Assembly (NCBI GenBank): GCA_030148335.1
Contig: JASBTQ010000034.1
Coordinates: 47,887-111,886 of the forward strand
DNA: 64,000 nt
Source of the DNA: Allomuricauda sp.
Lineage (GTDB): Bacteria > Bacteroidota > Bacteroidia > Flavobacteriales > Flavobacteriaceae
Reading direction: 5' to 3'
Shown here piece by piece: positions 53,547 through 62,757 of the stretch; the first letter of the stretch is position 1; the number at the start of each line of letters is the position of its first letter. A program made the position numbers and the translations under genes. The notes beneath the pieces were generated by a model, which saw only the letters and a program-made list of their open reading frames with translations, ran no database searches and was not told the origin of the DNA.

Positions 53547-56500
53547 ATGAGAGCTAAATTACATCTTGTTTTTTCAATAACCATAATTTTTAGCTGCTTT
53601 TACGTTCATGGGCAGCAGGGGTATTGGAAATCCACCCCCAAACAATCCCATCTGAAGAGTGCGTCCATCAAGGACATGGGAAAGGCCAAAAAGGTCTTTA
53701 CATTGGACAGGGACCTTTTTTCAAAAGAGGTCGAATCTTTTTCCGCATCCAAAGGAAAACAAATGGTGTATCTACCTGGAGCTGATGGAAACGTCATCCC
53801 TTTTTATTTGGAGGAAACGCCGGTGCTCCACCCCGATCTAGCAAAAAAATATCCGGATATCAAATCCTACACAGGGGTAAGCCCCGATGGAAAATATAAG
53901 ATCAAGCTCAGTAGCTCCCCAAAGGGCCTTGAGGGCATGGTAATGGATTTGAACTCCCACAAAAAAACCTTTATGGAACCTGTGTCCAATGCAACGGACA
54001 CCTATGTTGTTTATGACGAAGGGGCAGGGGTTGCTGAAAAAGACAATTTTATCTGCGAGACCGAAAAATCCGTAATGGCCACAGCAAAGACCATTGTGCC
54101 CTTGGTGGACGACCAGGTTCTGCGAAAGTTCAGGATTGCTGTGTCGACCACAGGGGAATATACGGCCCACCATGGGGGCACCGTAGCAGGGGCCTTGGCG
54201 GCCATCAATGCTACCATTACACGGGTGAACGAGGTTTTTGAGACGGATCTGGGGGTTACCTTGGAACTGGTCGCCAACAACGATCAGATCATTTTCACCA
54301 ATGCCGCTTCGGACCCCTATAGTAACAGCTTTAATTCGCAAGTGCAAAGCACACTTACATCGACCATAGGAGAGGCCAATTATGATGTGGGACATTTGTT
54401 CCACAAAGTGCCAGATGCTTCACAGAACAATGGGAATGCAGGGTTTATTGGATCTGTTTGTGTCAATAACAAAAAGGGAAGTGCATTTTCATCCTCCTCC
54501 ACCCCACAGGGAGATGTCTTTGATTTGGATTTTGTGGCACATGAATTGGGACACCAGTTTGGGGCCAATCATACCTGGTCCTTTGAATCGGAGGGGACAG
54601 GGGTGCAGGCGGAGCCGGCCAGCGGCAGTACCATCATGGGCTATGCAGGGATTGTGCAAGGCAACAATGTTGCTGCAAATGGTGATGATTATTTTCATTA
54701 TAACAGTATTCTGCAGATATCCGCTTATCTGGAAACGGTTTCCTGCGCCGTGATAACACCATTGACCAACGCACCGCCCGTGCTGACCCCGGTGGACAAT
54801 TTTATCATACCCAGAGGTACGGCTTTTGTGCTGGAAGGAAACGCAACTGACCCCGATGTGGGGGATGTGCTCACCTATACTTGGGAACAAATTGATGATG
54901 GGGTAGTGACCACGGCAAACTTTGGTCCCACAAACCCCAGCGGGGCCATTTTTAGGTCATTGCCGCCCAACAAGAATCCTGCTCGCTACTTTCCCAGACT
55001 TTCGGAAGTGGCCCAGGGCAATTTGACCCAGACCTCACCTGGAGAGGGTAGCGCATGGGAAACGGTGTCCGAAATTGAGCGGGATCTTCGCTTTGCATGT
55101 ACCGTTAGGGACAATGCGGCAGGTGGTGGACAGGTGATTTCCGATGTGTTGGAGGTAAATGTGGTGAAGGCTGCTGGACCCTTTGTGGTCACCTCACAAG
55201 CTTCAAACGAAACTTACGAAGCTGGTTCAGTCCAAGAAATCACATGGGATGTCGCCAATACCAATGTCCTGCCCATAGACGCCAAGACGGTGGATGTTTT
55301 TCTTTCCTTGGATGGAGGATTGAGTTTTCCCATCACCCTGTTGGAAAATACCCTCAACGACGGAAGTGAGGAAGTCCTTTTGCCCGGAAACGTTACCAGT
55401 TCGGCCAGAATTATGGTGAAAGCTAGTGACAACATATTCTTTGCCATGAACGCATCCAACTTTACCATTGAAGAATCACAGGTGGTATTGAATTTTGATG
55501 CCTTGGACCTTGAAGTCTGCCAACCAGATGATATCGTGATTCCATTTGTCTATGAAACCTATGCGGGCTTTGGCGAAACATCCACCTTTTCTGCAGATGT
55601 CCCTGTGGGCCTCAACGCCGTTTTTGCTCCCGTGGATGCCAGTGCAAATGACACGGCCGTGAACCTTACCCTTTCCAATACGGGCAGTATTGCTCCTGGG
55701 GTATATGATATTACAGTGACCTCTACTTCTGCCTCTATTACCAAGACCATGGTCCTCTCTCTGACGGTACAGGATGGGGTATTTGCGGATGTGTTGCCCA
55801 CTTCTCCTGCCAACGGAGAGACCGGGGTTTCCTTGAATGCCCAACTCCTCTGGGAAGAAAGCCCCCTTTATTCAAGTTATGATGTGGAAATTGCAACGGA
55901 CATTGGTTTTGTGGATGTGGTGGAATCTGTCACAGTACCTTTCAATTTGTACAAGACCACGGCCCTTCAACCGGAAACCGAATATTTTTGGAGGGTACGC
56001 CCGAGTAATGGCTGTGGGACAGGAACCTTTGGAACTGCTTTTAGCTTTACCACTTCGCAAGTCAATTGTAAGAGTTCCGAGGCCAGGAACGTCCCTGAGG
56101 ATATTTCATCCGCGGGGACACCTTTGGTGACTTCTTCCATCCAATTTTTTGAAGACCTGCCGATTTCGGACATCAATGTGAATCTGGAAATTGATCATAC
56201 CTATTTGGAAGACCTTATTGTCACTTTGGTTTCTCCAGCAGGCACAAGGGTGGCCCTGATTTCCAATACCTGTGGTGAACTGAACAACCTCAATGCGGTC
56301 TTCGATGACGACGGAGACCCCATTTCATGTTCCGGTAGCCCTGCCATCTCAGGAACGGTACGGCCTTTGGGTTCGTTGGGTTCATTGCAGGGAGAATCCA
56401 TTCTGGGAGAGTGGACATTGGAGGTGCAGGATACCGCTTCAAGCGATGGCGGTGCGTTGGTGGCATTTTCCCTTGATGTTTGTGTAGAGGGTGTTTACAG

Positions 56501-57317
56501 GCCGGACGTTGATGAAGACGGGGTTTTTGATGACGGCGACGACCTGTGCTTGGGAACGCCGAAGGGGGTCGAGGTGGACACTAATGGTTGTGCCATCTAT
56601 CGGTTTGCTTCGGATAATTTTAGTATTGAGGTCCAAAGCGAAAGTTGTAGGAGCAGCAATAATGGCTCCATCACCATTGTGCCTGTGAACACCTCCATTG
56701 CCTATACCGCCGTTTTGGAGGATGGGGGAACCCCAGTAATCGTTGATTTTACCAATTCACATACTTTTGAAAATCTTAGTGCAGGCGAATATTCCCTCTG
56801 CATCATGGGCACCAATGGAATGATCACTTATCAGGAAGTATGTTTCGCAGTGGTGGTCACCCAGCCTGATGAATTGGATGTTGAGGCCCTATTGGATTCA
56901 AATGCCCTGGACCTTACCTTAAGTGGGGCGACCTTGTACAATGTCGAACTCAACGGTTTGGTCACCCAAACAGAATCATCCAAAATACAACTGACTTTGA
57001 AGGAAGGCGTAAATACACTGAGGGTATCGACCAACTTACCTTGCCAAGGCGTCTTTGAGAAGACCTTTTTCTATTCCTCAAGGCCCATACTTTCCCCTAA
57101 CCCTGTCGACGCCGTTACAGAAGTCTATTTGGGCGGTTTTGAAGGGAATGTGGGTATCGAGATTTTTTCGGTCAACGGACGATTGGTCTTTACAGATACC
57201 AAGAAAGCCATAGGGGAGAACCTTCAACTGGACCTGTCCATGTTGCCAAAGGGGATTTATTACCTCGGTCTGGAAAAAAATGGAGTGCGTGAAATGTTTA
57301 AATTCATAAAAAGATGA
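53547..57317 (+). CDS. Secreted T9SS metalloprotease (reprolysin-like) with P-domain
   Basis: 1,256 aa. Signal peptide (HLVFSITIIFSCFYVHGQ), propeptide to about residue 195, then a metzincin catalytic domain with HELGHQFGANHTW (H332, E333, H336, H342; HExxHxxGxxH) and the Met-turn around SGSTIMGYAG. Fn3- and Ig-like modules follow, then a proprotein-convertase P-domain (about 840-990, LEIDHTYLEDLIVTLVSPAG) and a T9SS sorting domain (LSPNPVDAVTEVYLGGFEGN). It should be an extracellular protease. TACATTTG at 53514-53521 resembles a -7 box. Its stop overlaps the next start (ATGA). Confidence 0.93.
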   Translation: MRAKLHLVFSITIIFSCFYVHGQQGYWKSTPKQSHLKSASIKDMGKAKKVFTLDRDLFSKEVESFSASKGKQMVYLPGADGNVIPFYLEETPVLHPDLAKKYPDIKSYTGVSPDGKYKIKLSSSPKGLEGMVMDLNSHKKTFMEPVSNATDTYVVYDEGAGVAEKDNFICETEKSVMATAKTIVPLVDDQVLRKFRIAVSTTGEYTAHHGGTVAGALAAINATITRVNEVFETDLGVTLELVANNDQIIFTNAASDPYSNSFNSQVQSTLTSTIGEANYDVGHLFHKVPDASQNNGNAGFIGSVCVNNKKGSAFSSSSTPQGDVFDLDFVAHELGHQFGANHTWSFESEGTGVQAEPASGSTIMGYAGIVQGNNVAANGDDYFHYNSILQISAYLETVSCAVITPLTNAPPVLTPVDNFIIPRGTAFVLEGNATDPDVGDVLTYTWEQIDDGVVTTANFGPTNPSGAIFRSLPPNKNPARYFPRLSEVAQGNLTQTSPGEGSAWETVSEIERDLRFACTVRDNAAGGGQVISDVLEVNVVKAAGPFVVTSQASNETYEAGSVQEITWDVANTNVLPIDAKTVDVFLSLDGGLSFPITLLENTLNDGSEEVLLPGNVTSSARIMVKASDNIFFAMNASNFTIEESQVVLNFDALDLEVCQPDDIVIPFVYETYAGFGETSTFSADVPVGLNAVFAPVDASANDTAVNLTLSNTGSIAPGVYDITVTSTSASITKTMVLSLTVQDGVFADVLPTSPANGETGVSLNAQLLWEESPLYSSYDVEIATDIGFVDVVESVTVPFNLYKTTALQPETEYFWRVRPSNGCGTGTFGTAFSFTTSQVNCKSSEARNVPEDISSAGTPLVTSSIQFFEDLPISDINVNLEIDHTYLEDLIVTLVSPAGTRVALISNTCGELNNLNAVFDDDGDPISCSGSPAISGTVRPLGSLGSLQGESILGEWTLEVQDTASSDGGALVAFSLDVCVEGVYRPDVDEDGVFDDGDDLCLGTPKGVEVDTNGCAIYRFASDNFSIEVQSESCRSSNNGSITIVPVNTSIAYTAVLEDGGTPVIVDFTNSHTFENLSAGEYSLCIMGTNGMITYQEVCFAVVVTQPDELDVEALLDSNALDLTLSGATLYNVELNGLVTQTESSKIQLTLKEGVNTLRVSTNLPCQGVFEKTFFYSSRPILSPNPVDAVTEVYLGGFEGNVGIEIFSVNGRLVFTDTKKAIGENLQLDLSMLPKGIYYLGLEKNGVREMFKFIKR

Positions 57318-58000
57318 TCCGGAAGATATTGGGACTGTCCCTATTGGCCTTGTTGATTTCATGCGGAGGTGATGATGGTCCACCACCTGCACCCGAGGGT
57401 GCAGAATTGGTGTTTCCGGATGAAAACTCTGAATGCACTACGGGTACCGATGTGAATGGGACATTGAGCCAGGTCACTTTTCAGTGGAAGGCCTCCAAGA
57501 ATACGGAAAGCTATACCTTGAGTGTGGTCAATCTTGACACCAACGTGCCACAGAACATTTCAACCTCCGCCACGTCGGCCAGTCTTTCCATTGCCAAAGG
57601 CACCCCTTTTGCATGGTCGGTCACTTCCCGAAGCTCCCGGTCCGATCAGGTGGCCTCAAGTGAGACATGGCTGTTCTACAACGCTGGATCGCAGACCACT
57701 TATCCTCCTTTTCCGGCCCATTTGGTAAACCCAGTTTCGGGATCTACGGTATTGAAAAACATCGCCAATGAAGTAGTTTTGGAATGGCAGGGTGCCGATG
57801 TGGACAACGATATAGCCTCTTTCGAGGTATTCTTTTCAACAAATAACCCCCCAGAAGATTCTATGGGAACCACTAACGCCAATACCATGGAATTTCCGGT
57901 AAGTGTGGAATCGGCCACGGTATATTATTGGAAGGTCGTCACCACCGATCAGGAAGGGAACACTTCGGACTCAGGGGTGTTTGAGTTTAAGGTGTATTAA
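57314..58000 (+). CDS. Lipoprotein with Fn3-like domains, coupled to the protease
   Basis: 228 aa. Signal with lipobox (ILGLSLLALLISCGGDD; LLISC, with GGDD after the Cys typical of surface-exposed flavobacterial lipoproteins). Two Fn3-like modules: VTFQWKASKNTESYTLSV and VVLEWQGADVDNDIASFEVF. The ATG overlaps the protease stop by 4 bp, so it is made with the protease and may bind it or its substrate at the surface (inference). It converges with pth. Confidence 0.82.
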   Translation: MIRKILGLSLLALLISCGGDDGPPPAPEGAELVFPDENSECTTGTDVNGTLSQVTFQWKASKNTESYTLSVVNLDTNVPQNISTSATSASLSIAKGTPFAWSVTSRSSRSDQVASSETWLFYNAGSQTTYPPFPAHLVNPVSGSTVLKNIANEVVLEWQGADVDNDIASFEVFFSTNNPPEDSMGTTNANTMEFPVSVESATVYYWKVVTTDQEGNTSDSGVFEFKVY

Positions 58001-58004
58001 AGGC

Positions 58005-58634
58005 TTATTTGCCGTTGAACTGGTTCATGGTGTTCTTTACACCGGCAAAAACAAAGGAACGGATAAGGTCAGTCGCTATTTTTAAACGTTCGGGCATGGC
58101 CTTGATTTCTTCTTCGTTCCATTCGCCCAATACATAATCCACCTGTTTTCCCTTGCCAAAATCGGCCCCTACGCCAAACCTAAAACGGTTGTATTGGACC
58201 GTTTGCAATACATTTTGGATGTCCTTGAGCCCATTGTGACCCCCATCACTTCCTTTGGTCTTCAGTCTGATGGTGCCAAAGGGGAGATTGATGTCGTCCG
58301 TGATGATAAGGACATTGTCAAGAGGGATCCCCTCTTTATCCATCCAATATTTTACCGCTTTGCCGCTAAGATTCATATAGGTGGAAGGCTTTAGACAGAT
58401 AATGTTTTTTCCCTTATGCTTGAAGGCGGACACTGCACCCAGTTTGGCATCCTCAAAAGTAAAATCTTCCTGTTGCGCCAAAAAATCCAGGACCTTGAAC
58501 CCGATGTTGTGGCGTGTTTCGGCATATTTGGGACCAATGTTCCCAAGGCCTACGACGAGAAATTTTTTCATGGGGTCTTTTTCTTGCAATAGCTGCTTTG
58601 GTGTGCCAAAAAGCTTGTTGATGAAATTGAACAC
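58005..58634 (-). CDS. pth: Peptidyl-tRNA hydrolase
   Basis: 209 aa from a GTG at 58634, or 188 aa from an ATG at 58571; the family core begins at the latter (MKKFLVVGLGNIGPKYAETR), and the longer form adds a basic leader (FNFINKLFG). Motifs: GLGNIGPKYAETRHNIGF (catalytic His), KPSTYMNLSGKAV, and DDINLPFGTIRLKTKGSDGG. It frees tRNA from stalled peptidyl-tRNA. Clustered with the L25 and prs genes. Confidence 0.95.
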   Translation of the reverse strand: MFNFINKLFGTPKQLLQEKDPMKKFLVVGLGNIGPKYAETRHNIGFKVLDFLAQQEDFTFEDAKLGAVSAFKHKGKNIICLKPSTYMNLSGKAVKYWMDKEGIPLDNVLIITDDINLPFGTIRLKTKGSDGGHNGLKDIQNVLQTVQYNRFRFGVGADFGKGKQVDYVLGEWNEEEIKAMPERLKIATDLIRSFVFAGVKNTMNQFNGK

Positions 58635-58723
58635 TCGGTGAATGGAATTTTCTTAAAAATACAAAAGCATCCCAAATTTTACCGAAATAAAAACAGGGAT
58701 GCTCTTGAAACAGGTTATCTGGA

Positions 58724-59371
58724 CTATTCCGTAGCCTCTGCCTCGGTAGTGGTTTCGCCACCTTCAGCAGCAGCTTCGGCTCCCTCAGCTCCTTCTTCTT
58801 CATCTTCCACCTCATCGGCAATGGAAGTCCTGGAAGCTTTCACCTGCACAATGGCAGTGCTATCAGGGTGAAGAATGGTGTAATCATCACTCAACACGGT
58901 TTCCACGGCAATGGTTCCTCCTATCCTCAACTTGGATATATCCACGGTGATAAAATCGGGAAGTAGCTCAGGTAGGGCCTTGATGGACAGTTTTCGCTTT
59001 CTGAAAAGCAAACGTCCACCGTTACGTACCCCTGGAGAGTTTCCTTCCAAACGAACAGGGATGTCCATGGTAACGGGCTTGTCCTTGAACAATTGGTAGA
59101 AATCCACGTGAAGGATTTTGTCGGTCACTGGGTGGAACTGGATGTCCTGCAGTACAGCATCCAATTTTTGGCCGTCTTCCAACTCAATCACAGCTGTGTG
59201 TGCGTTTGGAGTGTACACCAAATCTCTGAATTCCAGCTCTTCAGCTGAAAAGTGCAATGGTTTTTCCCCTCCGTACAGCACGCAAGGGACCTTACCAGCA
59301 TTACGTAGGGTCTTGGTAGCAACCTTGCCCACGCTTTCTCTTTGGGATCCTTTGATTGTAATTGACTTCAT
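58724..59371 (-). CDS. rplY: 50S ribosomal protein L25 (general stress protein CTC type)
   Basis: 215 aa. N-terminal 5S-rRNA-binding L25 domain ([28 protein letters not shown]), then a TL5/CTC C-terminal domain and an acidic Glu/Ala/Thr tail (last 35 residues). It binds 5S rRNA. The longer CTC form is usual in Bacteroidota. Lies 19 bp after prs. Confidence 0.95.
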   Translation of the reverse strand: MKSITIKGSQRESVGKVATKTLRNAGKVPCVLYGGEKPLHFSAEELEFRDLVYTPNAHTAVIELEDGQKLDAVLQDIQFHPVTDKILHVDFYQLFKDKPVTMDIPVRLEGNSPGVRNGGRLLFRKRKLSIKALPELLPDFITVDISKLRIGGTIAVETVLSDDYTILHPDSTAIVQVKASRTSIADEVEDEEEGAEGAEAAAEGGETTTEAEATE

Positions 59372-59390
59372 TGTTATATATTAAATTGAT

Positions 59391-60332
59391 TTACATTAAA
59401 AATTTTGAGGATATCGAAGTGTTGTGGTGCACTCGGTGCATCACGTCCGCGAAAAGGTCGGCACAGCTCAATATCTTTATTTTATTTTGGTTGTGATCGA
59501 TCGGAATGGAATCGGTGATGATCAGTTCCGTCAATTTTGATTTCTCTATTTTTTCGTAGGCATTTCCGGAAAGCAGACCGTGAGTGGTCACTGCACGTAC
59601 GCTTTCGGCACCTCTTTCCATCATCAGGTCGGCCGCTTTGGTCAATGTTCCTGCGGTGTCCACCATATCGTCCACCAAGATTACATTTTTGCCCTGCACA
59701 TCACCGATCAGTTCCATATGCGAAATGACATTGGCCTTGGCCCGCTGCTTGTAACAGATGACCACATCACACTCCAGCGCCTTGGAATAGGCATAGGCCC
59801 TTTTGGAACCTCCCATATCGGGCGATGCGATGCACAGGTCGCCTAAGTTCAGCCCCTTCAAATAAGGAAGGAACAGGGTGGAGGCGAACAGATGATCCAC
59901 AGGTTTTTCAAAGAATCCCTGTATCTGGTCTGCGTGCAGGTCCATGGTGATGATACGGGTGGCACCGGCAGTTTCCAACATTTTGGCCACCAATTTGGCA
60001 GCAATGGGAACACGGGGTTTGTCCTTTCTATCTTGTCTGGCCCACCCGAAATAGGGCATAACGGCCGTAATGTGCCTGGCGGAGGCCCTTTTGGCGGCAT
60101 CCAGCATCAGCAACATTTCCATCAAGTTTTCCGAGCTTGGGTTGGTAGAGCCTATAATGAAAATCCTGGCCCCACGAATGGACTCCTCGAAAGAAGGCTG
60201 AAATTCCCCATCGCTATATCTGGAGAATTGGATCTTTCCCAGGTCCGCACCATAGGAAGCGGCTATTTTTCTGCCCAATTCAATGCTTTGGGTACAGGCA
60301 AAAATTTTGGGTTCGGGGACTTGATAGGCCAT
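59391..60332 (-). CDS. prs: Ribose-phosphate pyrophosphokinase
   Basis: 313 aa. Class I PRPP synthetase: MPYFGWARQDRKDKPRVPIA (ATP-binding flexible loop), ITMDLHADQIQGFF, and the PRPP loop VILVDDMVDTAGTLTKAADL. It makes PRPP for nucleotide, His and Trp synthesis. It heads the prs-rplY-pth cluster, a common arrangement. Confidence 0.97.
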   Translation of the reverse strand: MAYQVPEPKIFACTQSIELGRKIAASYGADLGKIQFSRYSDGEFQPSFEESIRGARIFIIGSTNPSSENLMEMLLMLDAAKRASARHITAVMPYFGWARQDRKDKPRVPIAAKLVAKMLETAGATRIITMDLHADQIQGFFEKPVDHLFASTLFLPYLKGLNLGDLCIASPDMGGSKRAYAYSKALECDVVICYKQRAKANVISHMELIGDVQGKNVILVDDMVDTAGTLTKAADLMMERGAESVRAVTTHGLLSGNAYEKIEKSKLTELIITDSIPIDHNQNKIKILSCADLFADVMHRVHHNTSISSKFLM

Positions 60333-60435
60333 TACAAACTCTTGTTAGCTAGCTTTTTAAAGTACTTTTTTGCAAAGAGGTGCAAATTTAAAAATTAATT
60401 CGGGTTGCTAAAGCATAAATGGAAGTATTTTTTGG

Positions 60436-60464
60436 TTGGAAATAAAATTATTTTTTTAGCTTTG
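60436..60464 (+). promoter_or_regulatory. Promoter of tRNA-Leu
   Basis: TTG at 60436-60438, 18-bp spacer, TAGCTTTG at 60457-60464. Transcription would start near 60470, 23 nt before the mature tRNA. Confidence 0.65.
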
Positions 60465-60492
60465 CAGTCGCATTTGAAAAAATGTCCAGCAT

Positions 60493-60574
60493 GCCTTGGT
60501 GGCGGAATTGGTAGACGCGCTGGATTCAAAATCCAGTGTCTTCGGACGTGTGGGTTCGATTCCCACCCAAGGTA
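60493..60574 (+). tRNA. tRNA-Leu (anticodon CAA)
   Basis: Acceptor arms GCCTTGG and CCAAGGT (G-T closing), D arm with GGCGGAATTGGTAGACGC, anticodon stem CTGGA/TCCAG with loop TTCAAAA (anticodon CAA), a long variable arm GTGTCTTCGGACGT, and T arm GTGGG-TTCGATT-CCCAC. CCA is not encoded. Its 3' half is the probable attachment site for the element that follows. Confidence 0.96.
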
Positions 60575-60578
60575 CTGA

Positions 60579-60612
60579 AAAACCCTGATAATTAATTAAT
60601 TATCAGGGTTTT
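60579..60612. terminator. 34-nt perfect palindrome after tRNA-Leu
   Basis: A perfect dyad centred at 60595/60596 with outer arms AAAACCCTGATAATTA and its complement. The right arm ends in T4. It works as a tRNA terminator. The lack of any asymmetric loop is unusual, and it may also be part of the integration site. Confidence 0.65.
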
Positions 60613-61057
60613 GTGTTTAAATGAGTGACGTAAAAGTGACGGTTTTTTATCGAGGATTAGCAATTTAGCTTAACTGAAATTAAAGGTTGGATTTTGTTTT
60701 AATTTCTACTAACAATTAATATTTGACATCCTTATCTCCTAATCCCAAATTGACACGGATTGATAATCCAGCTATCCTTAAACCATTTTTACACTGTTGA
60801 TAACTCAAATTCTTTCGATTTCTCAAAATTGCGGTTAATCTCAAAAGGTTCCATTTCCAAACATATATAATTTGGCAAATTATATTTAGAGTCATTTAGA
60901 TGGGATTGACACAAGTGTTTGTTTATCAGTGTTTTGTGAATAACTAATATCAGTTGGGCCAAAACATAGCCTTCTTTTGTTTCTACCTTTATTCCAAGAA
61001 TTCTACAAGAGAAAACAAAAGCGCTTTTGTTCATTTTTTAATCCAAAAAGGAAACTA
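60613..61057. other. AT-rich left end of the mobile element, no convincing gene
   Basis: A direct repeat GTGACGTAAAAGTGACG (60626-60642) lies just past the palindrome. A leftward 81-codon frame (60789-61034) is present with no recognisable family. No integrase or excisionase frame is found here, although tRNA-inserted elements often carry one next to the attachment site. Confidence 0.5.
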
Positions 61058-61342
61058 ATGGACAATTTATTGATACTTGAACGGCTTGATCGTTTGGAAA
61101 AGCTTATGATAGCCAACAAAGAGGTACTCACCTTTGAAGAAACCTGTGACTATACCGGAATTTCGAGAAGTTATCTATATAAACTGACTTCTTCCGGAAA
61201 CATTCCACATTCCAAGCCCAATGGAAAAATGATATTCTTTGAAAGGAAGAAGCTCAATGATTGGCTTCTCCAAAACTGTCGGTTGTCTCATGACGAGATC
61301 AACGGAAGGGCTTTGCAGCACTCATTCAAAAATCGAAAGTAA
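61058..61342 (+). CDS. Helix-turn-helix (excisionase/MerR-like) protein
   Basis: 94 aa from the ATG at 61058. Residues about 23-65 form an HTH_17-type winged helix: LTFEETCDYTGISRSYLYKL, then GNIPHSKPNGKMIFFERKKL. Such proteins in Bacteroidota mobile elements act as excision or replication regulators. Its stop overlaps by one base (TAATG) the start of the VapE-type gene, so the two are coupled. It is a candidate binder of the iteron cluster at 62552-62724. Confidence 0.85.
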   Translation: MDNLLILERLDRLEKLMIANKEVLTFEETCDYTGISRSYLYKLTSSGNIPHSKPNGKMIFFERKKLNDWLLQNCRLSHDEINGRALQHSFKNRK

Positions 61343-62550
61343 TGGTTTCGCCCAAACATGATGGCAATCTGTACTTTGTCAAGGATTCAAAGAAGAAAAC
61401 GGTCTATGACTACACCATGGAATATCTGGAGGCCAAGTACGATATAATGTACAATGAGATATCCCATGATTTCCAAATATCATTTAAAGGTTCCAAGGAG
61501 TGGCAATATCTGAACCTGAACTCTCTTATCATAGAGTTGGCCAAAGCGGGGGTTGATATTCCTACTGGAAAATTAGAAATACTGATACGGTCGGAGTGGA
61601 TTCCCAAATACAATCCCATCGAAGAGTACTTCAACAACCTTCCAAAATGGGATGGAGCGGACCATATCCTAAAGCTGGCGTCGTATGTGCCCACCTATGA
61701 GAAAAAGGCTTTTAACTATCATTTCAAAAAATGGCTGGTCCGTGCCATTAGATGTGCCCTGGAACCCAATTATTTTAACAAGCAGGCTTTTGTGCTCTCC
61801 CACCAAGGACAAAACTCGGGGAAGTCCACATGGTGCAGATTTCTGTGCCCGCCCGAACTTGCTGAATATATGGCCGAGGATATCAGCAATGACAAGGATG
61901 CACGGATACAGCTGTGCCGTAATTTTTTGTATAATCTGGACGAACTGGCCGTGCTGTCCAAAAAGGATGTGAATGCCCTAAAGTCATTTTTTTCCAAGAC
62001 CTTTATAAACGAGCGCTTGCCATACGATAGGAAAAACACGACCCTGTCCCGGATATGCTCCTTTGTGGGATCCACCAATATGTCGTCCTTTTTGAACGAT
62101 GAGACCGGGTCGGTTCGTTGGCTCTGTTTTGAGCTCAAGGGGAAAATAGATTTTACGTATTCAAAAGAGATTAATATCAACAAGGTTTGGTCACAGGCGT
62201 ACCATTTGGCCTACTCGGACCCCACCTTTGACTCCGAACTTTCCATTGAGGACATCCAGGAGAATGAGGAAAGGAACAGGAAGTATACCAAATTGACCTC
62301 GGAACAAGAAGTGGTTGCCAAGTACTATGAAAAGTCCAATGATATGAAAGACTTCAGGACGGCATCGGATATCATGGTAGAGATTGCATGTCTCAACCTT
62401 AGGTTGAACCACATCAATATCGGGCGGGCACTGGCCGGGTTTGGTTTTCAAAAAGTTAAGCATCCCAAACGACAGGTTTACGGCTATTTGTCCCGACCAC
62501 TCTTTGGGGGAAGCCCTTGGGAAATGGAATTTGCAAAGAAAGAAGAATAA
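61342..62550 (+). CDS. VapE-type replication helicase of a mobile element
   Basis: 402 aa. Residues about 85-110 (YNPIEEYFNNLPKWDGADHI) are the conserved VirE/VapE lead-in. Walker A HQGQNSGKSTWCRF (about 156-163), Walker B region YNLDELAVLSKKDVNALKSF (about 199), SFVGSTNMSSFLNDETGSVR (sensor) and a C-terminal winged helix (AGFGFQKVKHPKR). Homologues are the SF3-like helicases of phages, PICI satellites and ICE. No primase domain is fused; a separate primase gene follows. Confidence 0.9.
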   Translation: MVSPKHDGNLYFVKDSKKKTVYDYTMEYLEAKYDIMYNEISHDFQISFKGSKEWQYLNLNSLIIELAKAGVDIPTGKLEILIRSEWIPKYNPIEEYFNNLPKWDGADHILKLASYVPTYEKKAFNYHFKKWLVRAIRCALEPNYFNKQAFVLSHQGQNSGKSTWCRFLCPPELAEYMAEDISNDKDARIQLCRNFLYNLDELAVLSKKDVNALKSFFSKTFINERLPYDRKNTTLSRICSFVGSTNMSSFLNDETGSVRWLCFELKGKIDFTYSKEININKVWSQAYHLAYSDPTFDSELSIEDIQENEERNRKYTKLTSEQEVVAKYYEKSNDMKDFRTASDIMVEIACLNLRLNHINIGRALAGFGFQKVKHPKRQVYGYLSRPLFGGSPWEMEFAKKEE

Positions 62551-62551
62551 T

Positions 62552-62724
62552 ACCTACCTAGTTACCTAAAGTAGGATAAAGCCAAGTGTCACGGGCAAAA
62601 TCTTAGGTAGGATATATAACCTCCATCTTACCTAATGGTTACCTAACCTACCTAAAGGGTAAGATAGGTAAGTTGAAAAAATATCTAACCTAGCTTGGAA
62701 ACCCTTGTCATCATTGGGTTAGGT
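62552..62724. repeat. Iteron-like cluster, 11 copies of ACCTA/TAGGT
   Basis: Plus-strand ACCTA starts at 62552, 62556, 62564, 62630, 62641, 62646, 62650 and 62688; TAGGT starts at 62604, 62665 and 62720. The fuller unit is close to TTACCTAA. It fills the gap between the VapE-type and primase genes and looks like a replication origin or operator array. Confidence 0.75.
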
Positions 62725-62757
62725 AAGAAGGTAGGAGAAATAACAAAACTTGAGACA

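Noticed and set aside
60789..61034. Leftward 81-codon frame in the element's left end
   Set aside because: No recognisable family, AT-rich, and it ends close to the HTH gene's upstream region; I could not tell it from a chance frame.
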